In this document: positions 19,073 to 27,601 of the stretch, piece after piece
How the letters are laid out: each line of letters opens with the position of its first letter
How positions within the stretch are numbered: the first letter of the stretch is position 1
NCBI RefSeq assembly: GCF_020991365.1
Contig: NZ_JAJLRA010000002.1
Location: 372,001-436,000, forward strand
Length of the DNA stretch: 64,000 nt
Origin: Streptacidiphilus sp. ASG 303
Lineage (GTDB): Bacteria; Actinomycetota; Actinomycetes; Streptomycetales; Streptomycetaceae
Reading direction: 5' to 3'
Notes under the pieces: model-generated
What the model saw: only the letters and a program-made list of their open reading frames with translations
Databases searched by the model: none
What the model was told of the DNA's origin: nothing
Translations under genes and position numbers: made by a program

Positions 19073-19939
19073 TCAGCCGGCCGCCGGGCGCTCGTCCCGC
19101 TGCTCCGGCTCCTCCGACTGCGACGGCTGCGACGGCTGCGACGGCTCCGCAGGCTGCCCGGCGTCGTGCGCCTGGGCCTGGGCCTGCTGGGCCTTGGCGG
19201 CGGCCTGCTCGGCCTTCCGCTCGGCCTTGCGCTCGGCGTCGGCCTGCTTCTTCTCGTCGGCGATCCGGCGCTTGGCGGCGGTGGCGTAGATGTCCACGTA
19301 CTCCTGGCCGGAGAGCTTCATGATCTCGTACATGACCTCGTCGGTCACCGAGCGGAGGATGAAGCGGTCGTTCTCCATGCCCTGGTAGCGGGAGAAGTCC
19401 AGCGGGCGGCCGACCCGGATGCCCGGGCGGACGCCGAAGTTGGGGACGACCTGGCCGGGGGGCTGCACCTTCTCGGTGTCGATCATCGCGACGGGGATGA
19501 CCGGGGCGCCGGTGGCCAGCGCGACGCGGGCGAGGCCGCCGACCTTGCCGCGGTAGAGCTTGCCGTCGGGCGAGCGGGTGCCCTCCGGGTAGACGCCGAA
19601 CAGCTCGCCGCGCTCGATGACGGCGATGCCGCTGCGGATCGCCGCCTCGCCCGCGCCGCGGGTGCCGGAGCGGTCGACCGGCAGCTGGCCGACGCCCTTG
19701 AAGAAGGCGGCGGTGAGCTTGCCCTTGAGGCCGGGGGTGGTGAAGTACTCGGCCTTGGCGATGAAGGTCACCCGGCGCTTCATCAGCGCGGGCAGGAAGA
19801 AGGAGTCCGAGAAGGACAGGTGATTGCTGGCGATGATGGCGGGGCCCTCGTCGGGGATGTTCTCCATGCCCTCGACCCACGGGCGGAAGAAGATCCGCAG
19901 CAGTGGTGCGACGATCATCTTCATGAACCGGTAGAACAA
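19073..19939 (-). CDS. PlsC-like 1-acyl-glycerol-3-phosphate acyltransferase
   Basis: The 288-residue protein carries the acyltransferase motifs NHLSFSD at 39-45 (His40/Asp45 catalytic pair) and PEGTRS near 117-122. It likely acylates lysophosphatidate or a related glycolipid at the membrane. It starts at TTG 19939 behind AGGAGG. The last 70 residues are a charged Ala/Lys/Glu/Gln helix followed by Ser/Pro/Gln repeats (PSQPSQPSQ), outside the catalytic domain. In the M. tuberculosis counterpart region an acyltransferase (Rv2182c) lies in the same position near PIM genes. Confidence 0.87.
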   Translation of the reverse strand: MFYRFMKMIVAPLLRIFFRPWVEGMENIPDEGPAIIASNHLSFSDSFFLPALMKRRVTFIAKAEYFTTPGLKGKLTAAFFKGVGQLPVDRSGTRGAGEAAIRSGIAVIERGELFGVYPEGTRSPDGKLYRGKVGGLARVALATGAPVIPVAMIDTEKVQPPGQVVPNFGVRPGIRVGRPLDFSRYQGMENDRFILRSVTDEVMYEIMKLSGQEYVDIYATAAKRRIADEKKQADAERKAERKAEQAAAKAQQAQAQAHDAGQPAEPSQPSQPSQSEEPEQRDERPAAG

Positions 19940-20073
19940 CGCCTGACCTCCTGAGTCCCGGACCGATAGAACCTTAATGCCGATCCGGGGAAAGTCTCTC
20001 CCGGGACCGGGCCGCTGTACGACTCCGGCACCGCCGTGGGACGATGCGCTCCCGCCCCGCGAAGGAGCCCGTC

Positions 20074-20841
20074 ATGACGCTGCTGCCCGGTGCCGAACCG
20101 TTCCACCACGAGGGCGGCCCGGTGGGGGTCCTCCTCTGCCACGGATTCACCGGTACGCCGCAGTCGCTGCGCCCCTGGGGCGAGCACCTGGCCGCGAACG
20201 GCCTCACCGTCTCCCTGCCGCTGCTCCCCGGCCACGGCACCCGCTGGCAGGACATGCAGGTCACCCGGTGGGAGGACTGGTACGCGGAGGTGGACCGCGA
20301 GCTGCGGTCCCTGTCCGCCGCCTGCGAGCAGGTCTTCGTCTGCGGCCTCTCCATGGGCGGGGCCCTGGCGCTGCGGCTCGCGGCGCAGCACGGCGACGCC
20401 GTCTCCGGCCTGGTGCTGGTCAACCCGTCGGTGCGGTCCGACAGCCCGGCGACCGCGCTGCTGCCCGTCCTGCGGCACCTGGTGCCGAGCATCCCGGGTG
20501 TGGCGAACGACATCGCCCGCGAGGGCTCCACGGAGGTCGCGTACGACCGCACCCCGCTGCACGCCGCGTGGTCGCTCTCCCGGCTCTGGCGGACGGTGCA
20601 GGCCGAGCTCCCGCAGGTCACGCAGCCGCTGCTGCTGTTCCGCAGCCCGGAGGACCACGTGGTCTCCCCCGGCAGCGCACGGCTGCTGCTCGGCCGCATA
20701 TCCTCCACTGATGTGGAGGAGCGGCTCTGCGAGCGCTCGTACCACGTGGCGACGCTGGACCACGACGCCGAGGTGATCTTCGAGGGCGGCCTCGACTTCA
20801 TCCGCCGTCTGGCGCCGGCCGCGAAGGCCGACCCGGTCTGA
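20074..20841 (+). CDS. Alpha/beta hydrolase, carboxylesterase type
   Basis: The 255-residue hydrolase resembles the bacterial monoacylglycerol lipase/Est30 group. An oxyanion-hole HGFTG lies at 23-27, the nucleophile elbow GLSMG has Ser93, the acid Asp is in SPEDHVV near 193, and His is in SYHVATLDHD near 228. It has no signal peptide and is probably cytoplasmic. GAAGGAG lies 5 bases before the ATG. It is transcribed divergently from the acyltransferase gene; lipid turnover is a reasonable guess but not shown. Confidence 0.87.
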   Translation: MTLLPGAEPFHHEGGPVGVLLCHGFTGTPQSLRPWGEHLAANGLTVSLPLLPGHGTRWQDMQVTRWEDWYAEVDRELRSLSAACEQVFVCGLSMGGALALRLAAQHGDAVSGLVLVNPSVRSDSPATALLPVLRHLVPSIPGVANDIAREGSTEVAYDRTPLHAAWSLSRLWRTVQAELPQVTQPLLLFRSPEDHVVSPGSARLLLGRISSTDVEERLCERSYHVATLDHDAEVIFEGGLDFIRRLAPAAKADPV

Positions 20842-20881
20842 GCCGGGCGGCGGGCCACCGACACAAGGCTGGGGACCACGG

Positions 20882-21592
20882 GTGCAGGAGAGCGACAGGA
20901 CGGGCGGCGACGCCGACCTCCCGGAGGACGGCGCGCAGGGCGCCGCGACACCCGGGGGCAGTTCCGGGCGGCCGCTCGGACCCGGGACGCCCGCGGGCGG
21001 ACCCGCCGGACCCGAGGGGCCCGGCAGGCCGGACGGGCGCCGGCCGGCGGGGGGCAGCCAGGCCGAGCAGGACGCGATCTTCCGGGAGCTGGTGGCCTCC
21101 TTCGACGCCCCGGTGGACCTGCGCACCTGGCCCGACTCCGAGGACCTGAACGAGGTGCCCGGCCCCGGCGGCGCGGGCGGCCGGGACCGGTCCGGCGGCC
21201 CGAAGGGGCTCGACGGGCTCAACGGGCTCAACGGCCTGGAGGACTTCGCCCCGCAGCCGCGGCCGCGGCCGGGCGCGGCGCACCCGTCCTCCGGCGGGCC
21301 GCTGCCCGGCCCCCGGGACTGGGACGCGGCCGAGGACCCGGAGGACGACCACTACGTCCCGCCGGAGCCCCCGCCGCTGCCGACGGGCGACACCACGAGC
21401 CGGTTCGCCTGGATCGCGGTGCTCGGCGGCCCCGCCCTGCTGCTCTTCTCCGCGCTGGTGTGGGGCGAGGTCGGCGGCTGGCCCGCCCTGCTCGGCGTCG
21501 TCGCCTTCATCGGCGGCTTCGTCACCCTGGTGGCCCGGATGAAGGACCGCGACGAGGAGGACGACGACCCGCACGGCGGCGCCGTCGTCTGA
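20882..21592 (+). CDS. Hypothetical acidic membrane protein
   Basis: The 236-residue protein has a long, acidic, Gly/Pro-rich N-terminal half. Two adjacent hydrophobic helices (about 179-197 and 200-218) and a short Asp/Glu-rich cytoplasmic tail follow. It contains NGLNGLNGL-type short repeats near 110-120. It starts with GTG 40 bases after the esterase gene and may be co-transcribed with it. I do not recognise a function. Confidence 0.75.
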   Translation: MQESDRTGGDADLPEDGAQGAATPGGSSGRPLGPGTPAGGPAGPEGPGRPDGRRPAGGSQAEQDAIFRELVASFDAPVDLRTWPDSEDLNEVPGPGGAGGRDRSGGPKGLDGLNGLNGLEDFAPQPRPRPGAAHPSSGGPLPGPRDWDAAEDPEDDHYVPPEPPPLPTGDTTSRFAWIAVLGGPALLLFSALVWGEVGGWPALLGVVAFIGGFVTLVARMKDRDEEDDDPHGGAVV

Positions 21593-21770
21593 CGCCCGGT
21601 CGGCTCCGGCCCGGCCGCCGGGCCCCGCCCCACCATCGGCTCCCGCCCCACTACGGGGTCTTCCAGGACCCCAGGGTCCGCCGGCCGGCCGCGCGGCAGG
21701 GGCCGGACGGGCCGGGCCGCCCGCGTCCCGGCCGACCCGCCCACCGGCCGGGGCCCGCCTGCGGGCCGTC

Positions 21771-22586
21771 TCACCCGGCGGGGACCCGCAGCACCGCGAG
21801 GACCGGCAGGTGGTCGGTGGCGGCGACCAGGTCCGCCGGGTCGACGCCGGGCAGCCCGTGGGGGACGCCGCAGGCCAGCACCTCCACGCCGGGGGTCGCG
21901 AACACCGCGTCGATGCGCTGGTGGGGGTCGGCGGGCACCGAGGTCATCGTCCCGCCCCAGGGCGCCACCGCGTGGCCGTCGCGCAGCCGCCCGGCGAGCA
22001 GCCGCCAGGCCGGCCCGTCCGGCCGCTCGTTGAAGTCGCCGCCCACCACCCCGTACGGGACGCCCTGCCCGGCCATGTGGTCGAGCAGCGCGGACGCCTG
22101 CTCCAGGCGCTCGGCGGCGTCGAGGCTGAGGTGGCAGCTGGTGACGCAGAGGGGCGCGGCCCGGCCGATCCGGACCACGGCGGTGGCGAAGCCGCGCTGG
22201 TGCAGGCCCGGCGTGCGGGGCAGCAGCACGTCGGCGGTGCGCAGCACCCGGACGCGGACCCTGCCGAGGAGCAGCGGACCGGCGGCGCGGCGGCCGCCGG
22301 AGAGGACGGCGGTGCCGGTGCCGCGGGCGAGGCGGGCGGCCTGGTGGGCCGGGCGCCAGAAGCGGGGCGACTCCTGGACGCAGACCAGGTCGGGCTCGCA
22401 GGCGCGGACCACCCGGGCCAGGGCGGCGCGGTCGTCGCGCAGCGAGCGGACGTTGTAGCTGAGGACGCGGACGCACTCGGACCCGTCGGGCCCGGGTCCG
22501 GAGGGCGGCAGGGCGGGCGGCGGAGCCGGTGCGCCGGACGCGGCGGGGGCGCCGGGAACGGCGGGTGCGTCGGGTGCGTCGTCCAC
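21771..22586 (-). CDS. Endonuclease/exonuclease/phosphatase family protein
   Basis: The 271-residue protein has the EEP fold motifs: VLSYNVRSL (about 41-49), VQES with the metal-binding Glu, TSCHLS, GGDFNERPD, and the C-terminal ATDHLPVLA His/Asp. These residues form a Mg-dependent phosphodiesterase site. The substrate could be DNA, a phospholipid or inositol phosphate; the sequence does not decide. The first 35 residues are Ala/Pro-rich and may include a misplaced start (GTG at 22586). Confidence 0.85.
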   Translation of the reverse strand: MDDAPDAPAVPGAPAASGAPAPPPALPPSGPGPDGSECVRVLSYNVRSLRDDRAALARVVRACEPDLVCVQESPRFWRPAHQAARLARGTGTAVLSGGRRAAGPLLLGRVRVRVLRTADVLLPRTPGLHQRGFATAVVRIGRAAPLCVTSCHLSLDAAERLEQASALLDHMAGQGVPYGVVGGDFNERPDGPAWRLLAGRLRDGHAVAPWGGTMTSVPADPHQRIDAVFATPGVEVLACGVPHGLPGVDPADLVAATDHLPVLAVLRVPAG

Positions 22587-22745
22587 GGCGGCCTCCTCGC
22601 GGCGGTGCGGCGCCGCCCGGGGACGACGATACGGCGGGACGGGAGGTGAGGGCTCCCGCCCCGCCGCAGGGGTCGTGCTGCCGGGCCGCCGCGCACCCGG
22701 CGTGCGGGGCGGGCGGCGGTCCGGGGTGTCCGGTGGGACCGGCCG

Positions 22746-23690
22746 TCAGGCGGTGCGGGCGAGGTCGCCCGCACCGGCGATGCCGGCCGCCGAGCCCATG
22801 GAGGCGAGGACGACCTCGGCGCGCGGCCGGTGGACGCCGCCGGTGAGGTACTTCTCGAAGGCCTTGGAGACCGGGTCGAGCAGCAGGCTGCCCGCGTCGG
22901 AGACGCCGCCGCCGAGCACGAAGACCGCCGGGTCGAAGAGGGCGGCCAGGTCGGCCATGCCGCGGCCGAGCCAGTCGGCGACCTCGGCGTAGACCTCCAG
23001 GGCGAGCGGGTCGCCCTCCTCCGCGGCCTGGGTGATGTGGACGCCGCGGATGGTCTCGGCGACGCCGTCGTTGAGGTCGAGCATCCGCTTGCCGGCCACC
23101 GGGTCGGCGGCGGCCTTCTCGCGGCCGTAGCGGCGCAGCGAGCGGCCGGAGGCGTACTGCTCCCAGCAGCCCCTGCCGCCGCAGCCGCAGGGCAGGCCGT
23201 CGGGGACCATGTTGAGGTGGCCGATCTCGCCGGCGACGCCGAAGCGGCCGCGGTGCAGGCGGCCCTCCAGGACGATGCCGCCGCCGATGCCGGTGCCGAC
23301 CGTGATCATGACCATGTCGTCGTGCTCGGCCGCGGCGCCGAACCGGAACTCCGCCCAGGCGGCGCAGTTGGCGTCGTTCTCGACCACGGTGTCGAGGCCG
23401 GTCAGCTCCTCGATGCGGGACTTGAGCGGCTCGTTCTCCCAGGCGATGTTGGGCGCCATGATCACGGTGGAGCGCTCGCGGTTGATGTACCCGGGGGCGC
23501 CGACGCCGACCGCGGACACCTCCGGGTGCTGCTCCTTGAGTTCGCGCACCGCCTGGGCGATGGCGTCCACGGCCCACTGCGGATCGGCCGGCGTGGGCAC
23601 CCGCGTCCGACCCAGGATCCGGCCGCTCTCGTCGACCACTCCTGCAGCGATCTTGGTCCCGCCGACGTCGACGCCGATGGTGAGTCCCAT
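22746..23690 (-). CDS. glkA: ROK-family glucokinase GlkA
   Basis: Phosphorylates glucose with ATP in the cytoplasm. In Streptomyces it is also needed for glucose repression. The 314-residue protein has the ATP phosphate motif DVGGTKIAAGVV near the N-terminus, the sugar-binding ENDANCAAWAE and GTGIGGGI stretches, and the ROK zinc/signature motif CGCGGRGCWEQYASG. The ATG at 23690 follows GAGGG and is preferred over a start 5 codons upstream. Length and gene neighbourhood fit S. coelicolor SCO2126. Confidence 0.95.
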   Translation of the reverse strand: MGLTIGVDVGGTKIAAGVVDESGRILGRTRVPTPADPQWAVDAIAQAVRELKEQHPEVSAVGVGAPGYINRERSTVIMAPNIAWENEPLKSRIEELTGLDTVVENDANCAAWAEFRFGAAAEHDDMVMITVGTGIGGGIVLEGRLHRGRFGVAGEIGHLNMVPDGLPCGCGGRGCWEQYASGRSLRRYGREKAAADPVAGKRMLDLNDGVAETIRGVHITQAAEEGDPLALEVYAEVADWLGRGMADLAALFDPAVFVLGGGVSDAGSLLLDPVSKAFEKYLTGGVHRPRAEVVLASMGSAAGIAGAGDLARTA

Positions 23691-23912
23691 GTGTCCCTCA
23701 GTCATTCACTCGGTCCCCGCTGGGCGGTACCGTACCCGGCCGCAGGCCGCGGGACCACACCGCCCCGTACATTATCCGAAGACAACTCCCGGCCGGAAGG
23801 TCCGCGCGCCTTCAGAAGTCGTACGGTCCGTCCCGCTCCGTGACAGCGTCGAACGCCTCGGTGACCGGCCGCGACCTGCACGTTCGGCCCTGCGCCAGGG
23901 GCGCGGGGAGGG

Positions 23913-24428
23913 TCAGTCGAGGTCGATGCGCTCACTGCCGGACGGCCCCCGGCCGGACCAGCGCCGCTCGTGGCCGGAGACGGCCGCGCGGTAGGCGGCG
24001 AGCAGCTCGCCGCCGGCGGCCGCGAGGTGGCGGTACACCTCGGGGTGGCGCTCGCGCAGCGGTGCGGTGAACTGGCCCAGGCCGTCGCCCGCGCCGGCCC
24101 CGAGGCCGCGGGACGCCTCCTGCACGCGCTCGCCGACGGCGGACGCGAACCGGCGCACCTCGTCGACGAGCGGGCCGAGTTCGGGTCCGAGGTACGGGCC
24201 GGCCCCGGACCCGGAGGCGCCGGACGGCCCGCCGCCGGCACCCTCCCCGCGGGCGCCCTCCCCGTGCTCGCCGGAGGCCTGCTCCCCGCGGGCCTCCCGG
24301 TGCCGGGCGCGCTCCGCCTCGGCCTCCCGGCGCCGGCGCCGCTCCTCGGCGGCCTGCTCCGCCGCGTCCTCGGCGACCACCCGCGCCCAGACGTCCTCGT
24401 CCTCGCGGCGGTCGTCTGCACTGCTCAT
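23913..24428 (-). CDS. Hypothetical protein, DUF5304-like
   Basis: The 171-residue soluble protein has a highly charged Glu/Arg/Ala helical N-terminal half (about 1-60) and a Gly-rich linker. A C-terminal helical region (about 80-150) with VDEVRRFASAVGERVQ and HPEVYRHLAAAGGELLAAYRAAV follows. It resembles a Streptomyces-restricted family of unknown function. It is probably a single-gene transcript. It reads like a helical-bundle or coiled-coil protein. Confidence 0.7.
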   Translation of the reverse strand: MSSADDRREDEDVWARVVAEDAAEQAAEERRRRREAEAERARHREARGEQASGEHGEGARGEGAGGGPSGASGSGAGPYLGPELGPLVDEVRRFASAVGERVQEASRGLGAGAGDGLGQFTAPLRERHPEVYRHLAAAGGELLAAYRAAVSGHERRWSGRGPSGSERIDLD

Positions 24429-24637
24429 GGGGGTCTCCTCGACTGGGGGGGTGTACGGCGCGTCGACTGCGGGGGAATCCCTGGTGCTTCGACGCTACCC
24501 GACCGGGCGCCCGCGCGGAGCGCTGTCGGCGGGCCGGGTCGCGCGGGGCACCGGCCGGCGGGCCGGCGCCGGGCGCGGGCACCGGACGCGGGGGCCGGGC
24601 ACGCGGCCCGGGGAGGGCTGCGGCGCGGGCCGGGGCG

Positions 24638-25858
24638 TCAGCCGCGCGGCCACAGGCCGGGGTCGGGGGTGAAGCGGACCGAGAGCAGCCCGTCGCGCAG
24701 GCCGGCGCCGGACACGGTGCAGCGGCGCAGCGCGGAGGGCAGCCGGACGATCCGCCGGTAGGCGCCGGTGCCGACGACCAGCTCGTCGCCCCGGCGCACC
24801 AGCTCCAGGTCGGCCCGCTCGGCGCCGGGCAGCGGCAGCCGCCAGACCAGCAGGCCCTCCTCGGCCAGCCGGTCCTCCACGGTCCAGGGCGCCCCGGGGG
24901 CCGGTCCGGGCCCGGCGGAGTCGCCGTGCAGCTCGGCGCCGAGCTCGGCGAGGTCGTCGGGGCCCTCGGGCGCCCGGCCCAGGTGGGGGGCGGACAGCAG
25001 CGGCGCCGCGCCGGCGAACTCGGCGGCCAGGGCGGCGAGCCGGTCGCGCTCCTCGCCGGCCAGGGCGGCGAGCCAGGGGTCGGCGGAGCCGGCCGCGGTC
25101 GGCGGCAGGGTGCGGGAGGCGACGACGGCGTCCGGGTGGTGCCCGTACAAGGCGAGTCCGGCGCGGGCCCGGCGGACCTCCGGCAGGGTGTGCGCCCCGG
25201 CGTCGACCACCAGCCGCACGGAGGTCTCCGGCGCCTCGACGACGGCGCGGGCGGCGGCGAGCCGCCCGGCGGCCCAGGCCCGGGCCTCGAAGAGCCGGTC
25301 GGCGGGCATGGGGACCCCGGCGAGGGCGGCGAGGACGGGGCGCAGCGCCCGGGCGGCCTGGCGCTGCTCGGGCAGCAGCCGGGCGAGGTAGCGCTCCAGC
25401 CGCTCGGGCAGGGCGAGGGCGGCGACGAGCTCGGGCACCGGCGGGGCGTCGACGACGACGAGGTCCCAGCGGCCGGAGGCGGTGTGCTCGCCGAGGGCCC
25501 GCAGCAGGACGAGGTGGCGGGTGCCGGGGAGGGCGGTGAGCTCCTCGGGGTCCAGCGGGTCGACGCCGAGCAGGTCGAAGGCGGGCCGGACGCGGTCGGC
25601 GAGCTGCCGGGCCTCCTCCTGGAAGGAGCGCTCCTCGTCGATGCGGGCCGCCTGCGGCCCCAGGCCGCCGTCGCCCGCGGGGGCGGGCGCCTCGCCGAGG
25701 CGCACCCCGAGGAGGGTGTCGAGGGTGCGGTGCGGGTCGTGGGCGGCCAGCAGCAGGGTGCGCAGGCCGTGCCGGGCGGCGTGCACGGCGGTGGCGGCGG
25801 CGGCCGTGGTGGCGCCCGCCCCTCCCCTGCCGGTGACCAGCACCGTACGGGTCGTCAT
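24638..25858 (-). CDS. ArsA/Get3-like P-loop protein with degenerate Walker A
   Basis: The 406-residue protein aligns with the actinobacterial ArsA-family ATPases (compare M. tuberculosis Rv2184c). The deviant Walker A should read GKGGxGKTT but here reads GRGGAGATT (10-18), with Arg11 and Ala16 replacing both lysines. The switch-like WDLVVVDAPPVPE stretch is kept. It may therefore not hydrolyse ATP efficiently. There is no arsenite-binding cysteine cluster, so arsenic export is unlikely. The SRPBCC gene lies just upstream on the same strand, 151 bases away, as in mycobacteria. Confidence 0.82.
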   Translation of the reverse strand: MTTRTVLVTGRGGAGATTAAAATAVHAARHGLRTLLLAAHDPHRTLDTLLGVRLGEAPAPAGDGGLGPQAARIDEERSFQEEARQLADRVRPAFDLLGVDPLDPEELTALPGTRHLVLLRALGEHTASGRWDLVVVDAPPVPELVAALALPERLERYLARLLPEQRQAARALRPVLAALAGVPMPADRLFEARAWAAGRLAAARAVVEAPETSVRLVVDAGAHTLPEVRRARAGLALYGHHPDAVVASRTLPPTAAGSADPWLAALAGEERDRLAALAAEFAGAAPLLSAPHLGRAPEGPDDLAELGAELHGDSAGPGPAPGAPWTVEDRLAEEGLLVWRLPLPGAERADLELVRRGDELVVGTGAYRRIVRLPSALRRCTVSGAGLRDGLLSVRFTPDPGLWPRG

Positions 25859-26009
25859 GGCGTGGGGCCCTCCGCTCGGCGGTCCGGCGGCCGGCGGCCG
25901 CCTCCTCCTTCATGGCCTTCGTCGGCGCGCCCCTGGGGGACTCCCCTCCAGGATGGCCGTCCGGCCTCCGGCGCGCCTCCCGGCCCCGGCGCCGCCGGGG
26001 CCCGGCCCC

Positions 26010-26444
26010 TCAGGCCTCGACGCGCTTCTTCAGCCCGGCGAGGGCCCGGTCGATGATGACCTTCTCGGCCTTGCGCTTGATCATGCCCAGCATGGGGATC
26101 TTGACGTCGACGGCGAGCTGGTAGGTGACCTCGGTGGCGCCGGCCGCGGCGGGGGCGAGGGTGTAGGAGCCGTCGAGGGCCTTGAGCATCTGGCTCTTGA
26201 CCAGGGTCCAGGTGACGCGGCGGTCGCCGTCCCAGGTGTAGGCGAGGACGTGCTCGTCGCGGATGGCGCCGGCGTCCAGCAGCAGCCGCACCTGCTCGGC
26301 GCGGCCGTCGGCGTCCCGGGAGAGGACCTCGATCTCCTTGACCTCGCCGGTCCACTCCGGGTAGGCGGCGAAGTCGGCGATCACGCCCATGACCTCGGCC
26401 GGGGTCGCGTCGATCGTGATGCTCGACCTGGTGTGCTCCGCCAT
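26010..26444 (-). CDS. SRPBCC (START-like) family protein
   Basis: The 144-residue protein has the polyketide-cyclase/START helix-grip fold pattern. It begins with SSITIDATPAEVMGVIADFAAYPEW and ends with a long amphipathic helix (about 122-143). Such proteins bind hydrophobic ligands in a deep cavity. The M. tuberculosis neighbour Rv2185c is of the same type and also sits beside an ArsA-like gene, suggesting a conserved lipid-binding pair. No enzymatic residues are evident. Confidence 0.85.
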   Translation of the reverse strand: MAEHTRSSITIDATPAEVMGVIADFAAYPEWTGEVKEIEVLSRDADGRAEQVRLLLDAGAIRDEHVLAYTWDGDRRVTWTLVKSQMLKALDGSYTLAPAAAGATEVTYQLAVDVKIPMLGMIKRKAEKVIIDRALAGLKKRVEA

Positions 26445-26549
26445 CGGGTGGCCCTCCGCGTCTCGGCCGCTGTGCTGTGGTCAGGCTGATCGGGTGCTGC
26501 GTGCTGGAAGGTTATCGCGGCCGTCCCCGGACACCGCGGCGGCGGGGTG

Positions 26550-27317
26550 TCACCACTCCAGGACGTAGGGGCGGCCGGTGGCGCGGAAGTGGCCGACGTT
26601 GACGCACTCGGTGCGGCCGATGCGCATCCGCCGCACCAGCGGCTGGTGGACGTGCCCGAAGAGCACGAGCTCCGGCCGGGTGGCCCGGATCGCCTCCAGC
26701 ACGGCCTCGCTGCCGCGTTCGAAGCGGCGGGCCACCGTGTCGTACGTCAGCTCCGGGACGGCCGGGGGGATGTGGCAGCACAGGACGTCGACCGCCCCGA
26801 CGGCGGCGACCTTCGCGGCGTACTCCTCCTCGTCCACCTCGTAGGGGGTGCGCATCGGGGTCGGCAGCCCGCCGCCGACGAAGCCGAAGGTGCGGCCGCC
26901 GATCTCGGCGGTCTGGCCGTCGAGGACGGTGACGCCCTCGCGGGCGAAGTCGGGCCACAGGCGCGGCACGTCGACGTTGCCGTAGGTGGCGAAGGTGGGG
27001 GTGGGGAAGGCGGAGAACAGCTCGGCGTACTGGCGGCGGACGGCGTCCTCGACGGCCTCCCGCCGGGGGCGTCCCAGCGTCCTCCACAGCCCGTCGGCGA
27101 AGGCGCGCGCCTCGTCGAAGAGGCGGGCGGTGCGCAGTTCGACGTAGCGGGAGGCATTGGCGGCGCCGAAGAGGTCGGGGAAGATGCCGCGGCCGTGGTC
27201 GGCGTAGTCGAGGAAGAGGACCAGGTCGCCGAGGCAGAGCAGGGCGTCCGCGCCCTCCCCCGCCCGGGCGAGGGCGTCGGCGCTGCCGTGTACGTCACTG
27301 ACCACGTGGACCCGCAT
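26550..27317 (-). CDS. Calcineurin-like metallophosphoesterase
   Basis: The 255-residue protein has the five dimetal phosphoesterase blocks: VVSDVHG (6-12), GDLVLF, GNVD, CCHIPP and FGHVHQP. It is a cytoplasmic phosphodiesterase or phosphatase of unknown substrate. The ATG at 27317 begins directly with the first metal-binding strand. The upstream open frame is in the divergent promoter region of the acyl-CoA ligase gene. Confidence 0.88.
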   Translation of the reverse strand: MRVHVVSDVHGSADALARAGEGADALLCLGDLVLFLDYADHGRGIFPDLFGAANASRYVELRTARLFDEARAFADGLWRTLGRPRREAVEDAVRRQYAELFSAFPTPTFATYGNVDVPRLWPDFAREGVTVLDGQTAEIGGRTFGFVGGGLPTPMRTPYEVDEEEYAAKVAAVGAVDVLCCHIPPAVPELTYDTVARRFERGSEAVLEAIRATRPELVLFGHVHQPLVRRMRIGRTECVNVGHFRATGRPYVLEW

Positions 27318-27521
27318 GACCGCCACCCTAGGCCGTGGGAGGGGGTTCGGACACGGACGGTCCACCCTGGGCCTGCGACGGACGTTCACCGGGCCGTGAT
27401 CCGGCTGCCGTAGGGTTCGGGTGGAGGGGCCGCGCCGACGGGTGCGGTGCGCTCCCCCGCCGTCACCGGCCGGAGGCGGGCGGCAACCTGCGGTCAACAG
27501 CCGTGTGACACAACGAACACA

Positions 27522-27551
27522 TTGCCCGGCCCCCCTACCTGAACGTACCTA
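27522..27551 (+). promoter_or_regulatory. Possible promoter of the acyl-CoA ligase gene
   Basis: TTGCCC (27522-27527) and TACCTA (27546-27551) are separated by 18 bases and lie about 50 bases upstream of the TTG start. They fit a vegetative sigma-factor promoter loosely. Confidence 0.4.
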
Positions 27552-27601
27552 CCCGGCAGTAACGTCCTGGCGTCCCGCAGCGTCGCAGACGAGGAGCAGT
27601 C

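Noticed and set aside
24638-25858. Arsenite efflux ATPase
   Set aside because: No arsenite-binding cysteines, no ars genes nearby, and degenerate P-loop lysines.
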